Of a stretch of DNA of 64,000 nt, positions 1 to 11,511 are shown one piece after another. Made by a program: the position numbers and the translations under genes. The stretch is from Anaeramoeba flamelloides (Eukaryota > Metamonada > Anaeramoebidae), in contig JANTQA010000029.1 of NCBI GenBank assembly GCA_027625915.1, forward strand, positions 8,060,001 through 8,124,000, in the 5' to 3' direction. Every line of letters starts with the position of its first letter. Position 1 is the stretch's first letter. The notes under the pieces are model-generated. The model was not told the origin of the DNA, made no database searches, and was given only the letters and a program-made list of their open reading frames with translations.

Positions 1-244
1 AACATACTTTTGCTATGTATTAAGAAAAAATAATAAACTTCAAATTAGAGTATAAAATCTTAAAAAAATGTCTATATAAACAATAAATTTTTGAAAAAAA
101 TATAATTTTAAAAATATTTTTCGGGCTGCTTTCATTGATATTTCTTGTGTGATGTTTTTTCAATTGTTTTCTTTATTGATTTATTTAAAGGGTAATTAAA
201 AAATATATATCAAAGAAAAAAGATAAGAAGATAAATAATTGATG

Positions 245-800
245 TACCAATACAAAAAATACTAAAATAAAATTGAAAATTTTCCACACAGTTTAAAAGG
301 TCCAAATCATCACAATACTATAATTTCATTCAAATTGGAAAGAATTTTGATTTTTGGAAAATATGAAAATCATTTTTTCATCGTATGTTTTTTGTTATCA
401 TTTTATTTTTTGAACGACATAACATGTTTCGTTCGATCCTATTTTTTTTTTTTCAAACGATTGATATTATGTTGAAGTAGAGTTGTTCAAAATAGAAGAA
501 CTCAAAAAAAATTAGTTGGTAGTATCAAAATGTTTGATAGATCAATATTCCTTCTAGAATTTAAACAAATTTAACAATGAATTTTTTTAAAAAATAACCA
601 AAATTTTTAACATACCCATAATTTATTTGTATTGATAATTATTTATTTTTTGTTTAATGATTATTGTAATTTATAAACAATTATGTAAATATTTTAATTA
701 GTGAATGGTTCTAATTTGTATTTCTTCTGGAATTGATTAAATAAGATTTTTTTTTTCAAAAATTGAATTTGGGTAAGTGAAAAATTTTGAATTGGGATTT
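245..800 (-). repeat. Dispersed repeat, inverted partner of 46380-46930
   Basis: Read in reverse complement, this segment follows the 46.38-46.93 kb segment for about 550 bp with moderate divergence. Shared landmarks include a 'CCAAAATTTTTAACA' block and a region reading 'GATACTACCAACTA' on the other copy. A shorter related piece, covering only the end with the TTTTAACACA inverted ends, is at 34.11-34.32 kb. It is non-coding and probably a transposon-derived repeat of unknown type. Confidence 0.6.
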
Positions 801-889
801 AATATTATTTACAAGATTAAGTTAAAAAAGATATACTGTTGTTAGGTTTTTGTTAATTTTCTGTTTATTCCGAAAAAAAAAAACAATAA

Positions 890-1320
890 ATACTAAGAAT
901 CAAGCAGAAAACACCAGGAAAACTGCCCTTAAGTTTTCCAGAATTTAAAAGAATTGTTAAATCTTTGATTTTACTCAATTCTGTTGAATTCTGTACAAGT
1001 ATGTTTGTTTTTTTTTCATTTTGAAAATTAAAACTAAAATTTCTGAAATTTCCTTTTTATTTCTTAAATTAAAAAAATCCTATGCACTCTACGGCACTCT
1101 ATGAGACTTGGCTACATGTCCCTAAAATTCACAGAAGGGGAAAAATCCAATAAAAAGATAATCATTAATAAATAAAAATTTTATAATATGTTATTAATAA
1201 AAGTTATCCCTTTGTCATTAGGTTTTTTATTTTTATTTAATTTGAGTGAATTGAGTACAATCTTTGATTTTGCTGAATTCTTTTAAATTAAAAAAAAAAA
1301 AAAAAAATCAAGACATTGCC
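890..1320. repeat. Degenerate dispersed repeat (gccgtagagtg family)
   Basis: Contains 'CTCTACGGCACTCTATGA' and stretches about Gln/Asn-free 'CTCAATTCTGTTGAATTC' text that recur in reverse orientation near 51.45-51.65 kb and, more loosely, at 38.46-39.06 kb. Boundaries are approximate because the copies are old. Non-coding. Confidence 0.4.
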
Positions 1321-1904
1321 TCTCTTCATGGGGCTAAATTTCTCAATTTCTTTGGAAATTTTATATTGTTGGCCATATAATTTTTTTTATTTAAAATGTA
1401 TTGATTTTTAAAAGAAATTTTAAATCCTCAATTTTCTTTTGGTTAATTTGGTTTAAAAACGTTTTTTTTTTTAAATTGGCCTTTATAAAAAAAAATAAAA
1501 AAAAAAGACTAAATTAGAAAGAAAGAAATGAAAATGAAATTTTTGACAAAATTAGAATAGTAAAACAATAAGATATTTCTTAAAAAGTAAGGTATTTTTT
1601 TTTTATATTTCAGAAAAAAAATCATCTTTGTCAGTGAAGCTATTTGTTAATTGATAATAACAAATTAGTTAAATATTAATACTGACTAAATCAATGACTT
1701 ATGCTATTTATTTCAAAATATGTTTGTTGAAATATTTCCAATAATGAAAAAAAAAAATAGTACTTTTTTTGAAGAAAGCTAATGCATAACCAATTTTAAT
1801 AAAAAAACCGGAAATAAGGCAAGGTGAAAAATGATTTTTTAAATAATAAAATACAGATATATGTTTTTTATTCTATTTGAAAAATTTTCGAGATTAAAAA
1901 GGTT

Positions 1905-2085
1905 ATGAAAATGATTTTTCTAATCAAAAAGAAAAGCATAAATTAGCAATTTTCACATCCATAAAAAATATCAGATAAAATCGAGATCAGAAAATTTAAT
2001 CGTTTTTATTTATGTAAAACACATACTAATCAATAAGTTGAATTATTATCAAGAGTCGATAAATGGTTGTTAATGATTTTATATA
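1905..2085 (-). repeat. Partial copy of the repeat found in both giant introns
   Basis: In reverse complement this matches the start of the repeats at 22.04-22.56 and 52.60-53.11 kb. It shares the 'TTCTTGATAATAATTCAA' type block (here diverged), an 'AAATTTTCTGATCTC' block and the 'TTTTTGATCGAAAAA'-like portion. It appears to be a truncated third copy. Confidence 0.45.
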
Positions 2086-2266
2086 TTTAAATAGTTTTAT
2101 GAGGATTGGGTTTAATAAAGATATTTTAAAAATAAATTTGCCCCTGCTTTATTGGAAATAGCCTATACTATAACATTTTGATTTTAAAATTATTTGGTAT
2201 TCATTTAATTTTCTAATTTTAATTTATTTTTATTTGATTATTTATATTTCTAAAAAGCCGCTATTA

Positions 2267-3802
2267 TTAAAGGTTTTCTGGAATTTTATTTCCAAGTAAT
2301 GATTTTTTCATTAAATAGTGTTCAATATTTGGAAACCCAACAAATGAAATAAAGTATTTTACTTTTTCTTCACAAAGATAAAACAAGAAATCACAAACTT
2401 GATCTTGCAAATTTTCAATTTCAGAATTTGTGTGAAAAGTTATCAATTCTCTAATTTTGATATCTTTTGATTTAAATATCTTTTTAAAAAAGAATATTTT
2501 CGCTTTTTTATTATTTCGAATTGTTTTATTTAAAAAGGAAAGTAATTGTATTAATTCAATTTTATTTTCTTCATTATCAATATCTTTATCATCATTATTA
2601 TTATTTATTTTTTGGTATTGCTTCTTTTCCTTTTCCGTTTCCTTTTCCTTTCCCTTTTCCTTTTCCTGGCCCTTCTTTCTTTTATTTTCCCTTTCCTTTT
2701 CTTTTTCTTTTTCCTTTACATCACACTCACCCACTTCCCTTTTCTCTTCCACTTCGTTTTCCTCTTTGCACTCCAATTCATCTTGATCTTTTTTATTCTC
2801 CTTCGAGGGTTTTAATTCAATAAAAGATAGATTTGTATATTTTTTTAATAGAAAGGAAAGAAGTTGAATTGATTTCTTAAAAAGATTTTCATTAAATTTT
2901 TCAAAATCTGTTTTCGATAACGATGGGGTGGAGTGCAAAACAAAAACAATCTGTTTTTCGATTAAACCATTTTCTATCAAATCAGATTTTAGAAAAATTT
3001 TGAGGAAATAATTTTCCCACCAAAAGGTAATAGTTTCTTTTAGTTGTTCCTGTAGTTTGTCTACGTTTGAATTGCTTTGCTTTTCGAGAATTTGTTTCTC
3101 TTTATTTTTTTGTTTCAAATCTTGGATGTATTGATGGAATTTCTCTTTATATAAACCCCAAATAAAAATGGCTTGAGAAATGATCGGGTTTTTTGAGACA
3201 TTTAAGGAATATCTATCAAAAATAGAACCTACTTTGGACAAAAATTGGGATTCCAAAAAGAATAAAAAATAATCCATTTTCAATAAGAAATATGTTAGCG
3301 ATCGGAGAATTACTATTTGCAAATGTGTGTCCTCTTGGCGATGAGACAACAAATTTATTAAATGTGAAATACCTTGGTTTTTGATAAATAGCTTTTCCAT
3401 TTCTTCACTTTTCACAATGATATTAATGAGACACTTTAAACACTGGATCCTTAATTGGAAATCTTGTTTATGGGATTTGAAAATTAGATTGTCGCACAGA
3501 TCATAAAAATCTTCACTATAAATTTCTTTGCTTTCCGTTTTTTCTCTTGTTAAAATTGAAATACAAACAAACAAGCTCGAGTACAATTCGACATTGCCTT
3601 GATAAATTTCAGATCTTGAACACAAGTATAATTCCTTTAATAATTGCTGTTTGAATTCCTGTTCTTTTTCAGAAGCACAAAAGCTTACAGACTCGATGTT
3701 TGTTAAATTAAAGGTTTTATAGATGCTGATTAAAAATTCGATCTTTGTTTCATTTTCTTCTTTGTTCCATGATTTATTGATTGCCTTATAAAGTTGTTTC
3801 AT
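2267..3802 (-). CDS. ric8: RIC8/synembryn-like G-alpha chaperone and exchange factor
   Basis: Single exon, 511 residues, read from the ATG at 3802; the open frame extends 11 codons upstream but only with a TTG. RIC8 proteins are cytosolic armadillo-fold proteins that fold and activate heterotrimeric G-protein alpha subunits. Residues ~110-230 fit RIC8 armadillo helices (LRIQCLKCLINIIVKS, then LQIVILRSLTYFLLKMDYF, like the RIC8 'FDLRLLFLLTAL' segment). The last ~85 residues are most telling: DFLFYLCEEKVKYFISFVGF followed by NIEHYL matches the conserved RIC8 '[22 protein letters not shown]' helices. A Lys/Glu-rich low-complexity insert sits at about residues 345-410. The protein stops shortly after the last armadillo helix, so the acidic, phosphorylated tail of animal RIC8 is absent. 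Family assignment rests on motif reading only. Confidence 0.82.
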   Translation of the reverse strand: MKQLYKAINKSWNKEENETKIEFLISIYKTFNLTNIESVSFCASEKEQEFKQQLLKELYLCSRSEIYQGNVELYSSLFVCISILTREKTESKEIYSEDFYDLCDNLIFKSHKQDFQLRIQCLKCLINIIVKSEEMEKLFIKNQGISHLINLLSHRQEDTHLQIVILRSLTYFLLKMDYFLFFLESQFLSKVGSIFDRYSLNVSKNPIISQAIFIWGLYKEKFHQYIQDLKQKNKEKQILEKQSNSNVDKLQEQLKETITFWWENYFLKIFLKSDLIENGLIEKQIVFVLHSTPSLSKTDFEKFNENLFKKSIQLLSFLLKKYTNLSFIELKPSKENKKDQDELECKEENEVEEKREVGECDVKEKEKEKERENKRKKGQEKEKGKEKETEKEKKQYQKINNNNDDKDIDNEENKIELIQLLSFLNKTIRNNKKAKIFFFKKIFKSKDIKIRELITFHTNSEIENLQDQVCDFLFYLCEEKVKYFISFVGFPNIEHYLMKKSLLGNKIPENL

Positions 3803-5609
3803 ATTATTGTAAAAGAAAATAAGAAGAAAATTCAAAAAAAATGATCCAGAAATTTTTTTGTATTAAGGGAGAAGTGTTCAATCAAATTAAAGAATGCTTT
3901 TATTAAAGGTAAATTATCACAAACTTGAATATATAGATACCTTCAAAATCACTATTGATAAAAGACTAAAAAAGGTTGAGTTATCTATTAACTAAGATTA
4001 TGGAATGTTGTGTTAATAATCAGGACAAAACCTTTAACTTGTTACTAAAATTTGTACAATTTTTTTTTTTTTCAGGATTGGGTTTTTGAGGCAAGGTATG
4101 AATAAGTCCATATATTATTTATTTCAGACCCCAATTGGTTTTAGGTGTTCAGTCTTGAATTAGGATTAAATTTTGAAAAAAATTCATTTAATATACTAGA
4201 CTTTTTGTTTTAATTTTTTTGGAAAAAATCAAAAAAATTTACTTTTTTTATTATTATTGAAGAAGTGTAAATCATACTCTAGTTGCCCAAAGACTTAAAT
4301 TCACTTTCAGAGATTTAAAGGTGAAATTATAGATTTCATGATTATTAATTAATAATAATAATAATAAACTATCAAAAATTTATTTTTTTCTTTTTTTTTT
4401 ATTAAATAATGTCGATTTTTTCTTACAATATCTTCATAATTCTTGATTAAAATTTATTTAAAGATTAGTATTACGTTTTTAGAATACGTTATTAGCCTAT
4501 TTATGTGAATATTTCATCACTTCTAATTTGTGAATGTTTTGATTATAGGCTATATTTTTGTAGTAAGGTTGGGAGGTAGATAATAAAGATACACTACTGT
4601 ATTAGTGAAAAATTCAATAAAAATATTAAATATTATGTATTTAAAGCTTATTTATTATTTTAATCATTACAAAGGTCCACTTAGATTAAGTAGAATCCTA
4701 TTTTTCTTTGTTTTTTTTTTGGGATATTTTTTGTTTTTAAAATAACGATTCTGGAAAAAAAATCTCAAATTGAAAAAAATTTGTAAGATAGCAATGAAAA
4801 TGAAATTTTTTAAAATAAATTTTGACTTCTTTTTTATCTGGTCAATGTAGATATCTGAAACTGAGAACACTCAAATTTGATTAATAACTATTGTTAAAAA
4901 TGTTAATGCCAATTTCACAAGAATCAGTAAAGTATATTACAAGAAAAAAACAAAAAATTCACTTTTACTATAGATCAGATTAAAAAACTCAAATTTTTAA
5001 AATTCAACTTTCTTAAATTTTGGTTTTAGGAGTTTTTTTGAATTCTATTTTAATTCAATAATCAAATTTATTTTTGGACTTGTTTTTTATTTTAAAATGA
5101 ATAAAAAAAGACATTAAAAAATATTTGAAAATATGAATATTGTATACTGTTTTCCAATTAAAAACTGATTTGAAAATTTTTTTTAACAATTGTAACTGAT
5201 TTTATTAAAATTTTTATAAATTATATTTTTGTCAAGGGGTTCCGGTTATAATGTGTAAATTTTATTTTTTAAGGGTTTGAATAAGTATAAAAAGAAAAAA
5301 ATATTTCTTGGAAAGTTTATAATTAAAATTGTATTTACATATTTTCTTCATTTTACTTTTTTTTTTTGTTCTTTTTGAAAGTAATTACTTTAGGTTTTTT
5401 TTTTGTTCAGTATTTCTTTTAGAATTATGTAAAAATATTTTAATTTGCATGCTCTTGAAATTTTGAAAATGATTGTATATTAATAATTTTAATTTCAATT
5501 AGAGTTACTATGGATCTTTGATTTAATGAAGCTTGTTAATTTGTCCATTTTGAAAAATTTTAATTTATAAATTACTTAAACAATATTTGTTGAGTACCAC
5601 CGGAGATGG

Positions 5610-5930
5610 ATCCTTTGTAGAAACCAAAATATTATTCATTGTACTATTTATGAAAAGAGCCTAAAGTAATCCAGAGTTGATATCTTTTATTTATCAATTT
5701 TTTTGGAAATTTTTTTTTGATTAAATTTTTGGTTTTATATAATTGTGTTTTGGATCGAGGTATGTATTTGAAATGACTGAGTATTTTTAATCCAAGAATA
5801 AACCAAAAAAATAGACCCGAAAAGGTGTACATTTGAAACAAATATTTTTTAGAAGACCAAACAAAAATAATACCCTTCCAAATAAATTTGTTGAAATCAA
5901 GAATGAAAAAAAAAAAAAAATCAGCCATAT
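5610..5930. repeat. Dispersed repeat, partner at 26890-27185
   Basis: Shares an ordered series of blocks with 26.89-27.19 kb, including 'AGTAATYCAGAGTTGA', 'TTTAGAAGACCAAAC' and 'AAATTTGTKGAAATMAGGAATG'-type text. Both copies are in the same orientation and clearly diverged. The frames that stay open across it on either strand show no family resemblance and are not called as genes. Confidence 0.5.
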
Positions 5931-6869
5931 CTTATTTTCCAAGATTGGTTTTATTTTTTTTTCTTAATTTGAAAGAACCCAATCAAATTATAACCTTAAA
6001 TTTCTCGACTCATTACTATTATTTATTATTAATATTTACTGAGTATTTTTTTACAAATTTGTTTTCAAAATTCTTTTTTCAAATATTGTTATTAAACATA
6101 TCCAAAATAAATAACACTTTTGTAAAAATTATAATAAAAATGTTTGAATTCTAGTAATTAAATAAAAATTTACAAAGGATTCAATCCAAAATAAAAGAAA
6201 TCTCTAGAAAAAAAAACTTTTAATTAGATTCAAAATTAAAATGAGTTCTCATTTTAATTGAATATAAATAATTATAAAATCAACCGAATTAGTCCAATAA
6301 ATCTTTATTTCTCAAGAATCAAAAAATCCTATTTCCTGTAATAAAACTAGAATTAGATGAATTAAATAAAAATTGGGTTTTGAAAAGCATTTTTGAAATT
6401 ACTTTACAAATAAATTGTTATTATTTTCTCAAAAATTTGACAAACAAAAATATTTCCAAGAAGAATTAAAAATAAAACCAAATTAATAATAAGTAATTTT
6501 ATCAAATGTTACAGATAAGATCAAGAGATAAATGATTTTCCACCTTTTTTCTTGATTCGATTTTTATATTTTTTTGATTTCAATTTTTTAGTTGCTATGA
6601 ACAATATGTTATACTCATCAATATTCCTCTCTTGTATTTATTAGAATAATACTGTATTTGATTCAAGTAATGATTTGAATGGCTAATTTTCACATAAATG
6701 ATGGCACTAAAAATTTGAAAAATGTACTTACTCCTTGAATATCAAAATTAAGTATTGTTGTTTTTCTCAAAAGGTTATTCCTAAGAATCCCAGTTTTTCA
6801 ATTTTTATTAAAATATATTAATTGATTACCAAGTTTTCTTTCATATGGATATAAAATATTATTTGATTT

Positions 6870-6980
6870 ATATTATTCTACTTATTTCTTATTAATTCTT
6901 TTAAAGTAAATTATATAAAATAATTGATATATGAAAAAAATGTTGGTCTACGTTGACTGAAACAGAGTTTATACACCTTT
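6870..6980. repeat. Short dispersed repeat, partner at 33130-33240
   Basis: 'TTATTCTACTTATTTCTTAT' followed by 'AAAATAATTGATAT' and a conserved 'ACTGA..CA.AGTTTA' tail is found again, same orientation and order, at 33.13-33.24 kb. Old copy, unknown type. Confidence 0.4.
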
Positions 6981-7589
6981 GAAACCCAAATAGACTAATT
7001 ACCCATCAAAAAAAAAAAAAATTAACTTGAAATATTATCAAAGGATTATAAGATATAGAGTTTAGAAAAAATTAACTTAGAAAAATTTATCATTGAAAAT
7101 TATATAATTATCTACAATGAAAAAATAACTTGAAAAAATTTTTTCAGCATAAAATCATAACATTGAAAAATATTTTTTGATTATTGTAATTTTTTATCTT
7201 TCTAAATCAAAAGTTTGTCAAAAAAAATATATTTTTTTGAAAACTTTGTTTACACATCAAAATCTTCTTAATTTTGATGATTAAAACGTAACACACTTTA
7301 CTGTAAATATTTTGAGCTCTTTGCATCCTAATATTGCCAAAATTCTTGATTAAATGATTTATTCATTAGAAAAGTTATTGTAGTACCACATAGGGAATTT
7401 GTTTTATCTATTGATAACCACTCGATATCAATCTCTATATTTGATTCTAAATCTTTTCAAAAATAAAAAAAAATATTAATTAAATTTGAAAAAACAATAA
7501 TATTTTTTTTCATTGAAAAATTTGGGAATTTTTTCAACAAGATTTTTATTCAAATTTATATGATTTGGTCAATATTTCGGGTAATATTG

Positions 7590-7787
7590 CTGCCAGTTCC
7601 ACTTTTAAGGTTCAAGTTTTCAACGATTTTATAGTACACAAAAAAATCTTGAATTAAGGCACAAATTTTGTAATTTTTTTTTTTTACAATTTATTTTACT
7701 AGATTCTGAATATTGTGCCTTAATTTGAGATTTTTATTGTGCCTTAAATTCCTTTGAAAATTTGTACCTTAAAAGTGGAACTGACTA
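7590..7787. mobile_element. TA-flanked MITE (mariner-like ends), copy 1
   Basis: About 198 bp and almost wholly palindromic. Arms read CAGTTCCACTTTTAAGG inward from the left and CCTTAAAAGTGGAACTG toward the right, with repeated 'TTAAGGCACAA' text inside each arm. The right end is ACTGACTA followed by TA; the left end is mutated. Related copies lie at 18308-18503, 38555-38751 and 43813-44008. Too short for a transposase; the TA target and CAGT ends suggest mobilisation by a Tc1/mariner-type enzyme elsewhere, which is inference. Confidence 0.75.
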
Positions 7788-9497
7788 TAATAATTGAGCT
7801 TTTTTTTTACTATTTTTTATTTTTCGACTTTTTATGATCTAGACATAAAATAAACAATATTATTGAATAAGAGACCATATATCAGAACTTATTTTCAAAG
7901 ATCTGGATTAATTTAGAAAGGAAAAATTCAAATTTCACAAATATATTATTCAAATTTTTACCCATACCAAAATTCAAAAAATAATAAAAAAAAAAAAAAT
8001 TGGTTTCAAAGATATTTTTATTATATTTGAATAATATTTAAAAGTTATTTTTGATTTTTTTTTAAATTTGGGATTGGTTGTTTTAAATTATCTATTAAAA
8101 TGTTTTTACTAATTTAATTACAATGTATTAAATGAAACTATTTTGCAATTTTTTTTTTTTTTTGTTTTTTTAAGTAATTTCTATTACTTAAATAAAAGTT
8201 TTAGAACATTATTCATCTTAAAATTTTAATTTTTGCCTAAAGAAATGAATTTCATTTTTCTCTTGATTCAATATTTATTGTAATTTTATCTAAAAAAAAA
8301 AATGAAAAAATTTTGAGTAATAAATTTTTTTATTTTTTTTTCCATCATAAAAGTAAAAACATTGTTTGATAATTATTATTAAAAAAATAATCTATTGGAT
8401 TTCGAATTATTATTATTGTAATAAACTTTCTGATTTGAAAAAATAAAATAAAAATAAATTTTTTTAAAGAATATTTTAAAAATAAATAATTATTATTTTT
8501 TTTCCAATTTCAAAAAAAAAAAATGAATAACATAACTACTTTATCTTTGAACTATTTTGACTTTTTATTATAATCCAAAACTGTATTAAAGACAAATAAG
8601 AAAATTAATATATTATCACAACAATATCATTCTAAATCTTTTTTAAAAAACTTGATGAAATTTGTGCCAATAAATGGTTCTGAGGTAGATATATATATAT
8701 ATATAGAACTAAATATAGATCAGAAAATATTCTTTATGTCATTCAATTTTTTTTTCATATTTAATATTTTATATTTCTATTTGGGGGGTGTTCAGAAAAA
8801 CTTTTCTTAAAAAATAACTACTATGTACTTGAAAAAATAATTTTCAATTTTTTATGATCTTGAATTTCTTTTTTTAGATCTTATTTTTTGTGTAACAGAC
8901 TTTCAAAAAAGCAAAAACTAAAAATTTTTTATGTTAAATTTGATATTAAAATAATTTGATTCTATTTTGTTACCTAAATCAGTTAGTTCCAAATTAATGG
9001 AGTAATTATAGTTTTAAATTAGTTTGGGGAGATCATGTATTTTTGTCAACTTGTCATGAAGAAAGAATACTAAGAAAATTATATTAATAAGTTGAGATAA
9101 TTTATTAGTATTGCTGTAATCAGATTTAATTTTGAAAGGTATCAAAAACACTAGATTTAAATATTTCAGGATTATCTTTAGATTACAGTTATTTTCCCAA
9201 TAATAAATGAAAATTTTTATTTCAAGTTCTCAAAGATTTGATAAATTGGATGATCTAAAAATCCAAACATCTTCACAAAACCAATCAGAAATGATCTTTT
9301 TAGAAATATTATTAAACTTTATTATTTTACTCTGAGTTAAAATTTTTGATGAGTTAAATATGATTTTAATAGTAAAGCAGTGAAAAAAATACCGGGCATG
9401 AAAAAAATCCATTACAAGATTTTTAATTGTGAATATTAGTAAAATTATTGTGTAATTTCATTTATTTATAATCAAATTCCTTTTTTTAAGAATCGAA

Positions 9498-9607
9498 CTT
9501 TTTCAATTATAACTCCCCCGCTTATTCGAATGGCGATTAATGAAATCACACTTGTTCAAAACACCATTCAATCAATGAAAAAACAAGAAGAAAAATTATC
9601 ATTTTCG
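9498..9607 (+). other. Small less-AT-rich island, possible exon remnant
   Basis: From the AG at about 9490 a frame stays open to a TAG near 9617 and includes the reading ITPPLIRMAINEITLVQNT. Its base composition is less A+T-biased than its surroundings, so it may be a decayed exon or a small RNA. I do not recognise the peptide and find no neighbouring exon. Confidence 0.2.
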
Positions 9608-9973
9608 ATACTCTAGTAAACCTCAATAAAAACTCGATTGTTTTTCAAAAAAAGTTGATCTAATTAGGCTATCAAACAATTACTCGATTATTCTAGAGAC
9701 ACCTTACTTTGATTAACTTTAGGTGGGTTTATTACTAATCTCATAAAAAAATTGGTTATTTATAATAAGGATTTCATTGAAATTAGACAAAAATTTTACT
9801 AATACCCACAATTAAAAATCTTGTTTTGGATTTTTTTCAAGTACCCTATTTTTTTCCATACTATAATTATTCTTGAACCCTTGGCCTTTCAAACCACGTG
9901 ATTATTGAAATTTCATAAATCAACCCTCTGTGGTGATAAATAACAAATGTAGAAATACTTTCCAATACTAGTA

Positions 9974-10762
9974 TTTGAAATTCAAATGGGAAGAAATTTT
10001 CAAAAAATTTTCCTTATTGTCGTTCGTTTTGTTCTCCTTCTGCTAATAAATTTTTAAAAGAAATAGATGGAAATTTTTTGATCTTTGTTTTTTCATTCTT
10101 GGTTTTTCCTTACTTCAAATCTGTTACTTACCATTTTGGAAAAAATGTAATACAGGAAAAAAAGTCTAACATCGTTTTTAATTGTGAACCTTACTGAAAA
10201 CGAAAAGTAAAATCAATAAAAAGAAGAAGCCAATTAACTTCAAATAATAACCCATTATATTATTTTCAATCAACCCAACAAGTATAATTTAAATCTACTG
10301 ATTTATCGAAATTATTGTTGTAGTTTTGGAGATCCACAAAAATAGTCGAATTTTTTGAACACATTTTTAATAATTGATCAATCAAAGAAAAGTACATACC
10401 AAAAGATAGCATTATTAAAATCACTATTGTGGCGAATACTTCATTTTATCTTCATTTATTTATTTATTCTTTTTTTAATTGATCTTACTTTGAATTTTCA
10501 TTTTTCTATTAATGTTCCCAATTAAAAACCGTGTTTCACTTTTTTTCCACAGTTGTTAGGCTTTTTGTTTCACACAAAGTACCAACTACAAAATATTGTA
10601 TGAAACATCAGTATCAATGTCTAACCTAAAAAAAACCGAACAAGAAAACAAAGATCAAAAAATTTCCATCTATTTCTTTTAAAAATTTATTAGCAGAAGG
10701 AGAACAAAACGAACGACAATAAGGAAAATATTTTGAAAATTTCTTCTCATTTGAATTTCAAA
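9974..10762. repeat. Fold-back element with long, near-identical arms
   Basis: The left arm (9974 to ~10095) and right arm (~10642 to 10762) are inverted copies. By eye an ~85-bp core, from 'TTTTCCTTATTGTCG' to 'TTTTTTGATCTTTG', is identical in both arms. The ends read TTTGAAATTCAAATG. The central ~520 bp is unrelated and non-coding. The near identity of the arms implies a recent element or ongoing gene conversion. It lies about 750 bp upstream of the Ras gene. Confidence 0.8.
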
Positions 10763-11511
10763 AACCTATATTGTCACATTTTCTCTTTTTTTTCTAGCAC
10801 TAAAATCTTGGGTTGTGTAAAAAAGTTTTGTTTTCATGTTTATATCTTTCAAATATCTAAAGAGTTTTTTAAAAAAGAAATTGATTTAAATACCCCTTTT
10901 GGCTTTTCTATCAAAAATTTCACCAAAAATTAGAGAAATTATCTTTTTTAAATTCCAAGAGCAAAATGCCTAACTCGAATACTACCAATTTACAATTTAC
11001 AAAAGTAGATCTAGTTCAAAGTTCTTTTACCTTTTTAATATTATAAATGATCATTTTACCAAATTGATTACTCGTCTCGTATAATTGAACACAAAACCAA
11101 TTTCTTGAGAACATTTAGTTCACCCAAAACTTGAAATTTTAGAAGATTGTAAATTACAAATAAATCGAAAATTTTTTTACTTAAAACATTGGATTTCAAC
11201 TCAAGAGAAAAGAAAATATTCATTGATAGGTACCTTTTAAATCTAAAAAACAATCACTGATATTTTTAGCCTCCTTAATGGTTAAATTAAAAATGAAAAA
11301 AAGATCAACAAAAAGTCCGACATAACTAAACATTTTTTGACCAAATCCAAAAAGTCTACCTAAAGTTTGAAAAATAAACTTTCACTTCTTGTTCTGTAAA
11401 AAAAGAAGGTAATAGAATTTGAAATCTTGGAAAATATTTAAATGAATATTATTTTTATTTTTCTCATTTTTGAATTTTTCATTTTTTTAATCTTTTTTAT
11501 TCTTTTTAACA

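Larger units (their letters stand above)
1..2266. other. Intergenic region with dispersed repeats, no gene
   Basis: No open frame here looks like protein. The stretch contains three dispersed repeats that recur elsewhere in the window, listed separately at about 245-800, 890-1320 and 1905-2085. The rest is A/T homopolymer-rich DNA in which I see nothing. The 3' end of the RIC8-like gene lies immediately to the right. Confidence 0.6.
3803..11511. other. Long intergenic region rich in repeats
   Basis: About 7.7 kb with no supported protein gene. It holds dispersed repeats at ~5610-5930 and ~6870-6980, a TA-flanked MITE at 7590-7787, a small less-AT-rich island at 9498-9607, and a fold-back element at 9974-10762. 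The last ~750 bp before 11512 should contain the Ras promoter, but I see no clear motif. Remaining sequence is A/T runs. Confidence 0.6.

Noticed and set aside
2457-2823. Three Phe/Leu/Ser/Pro-rich plus-strand frames
   Set aside because: They mirror the Lys/Glu-rich insert of the RIC8-like gene and have no independent support.
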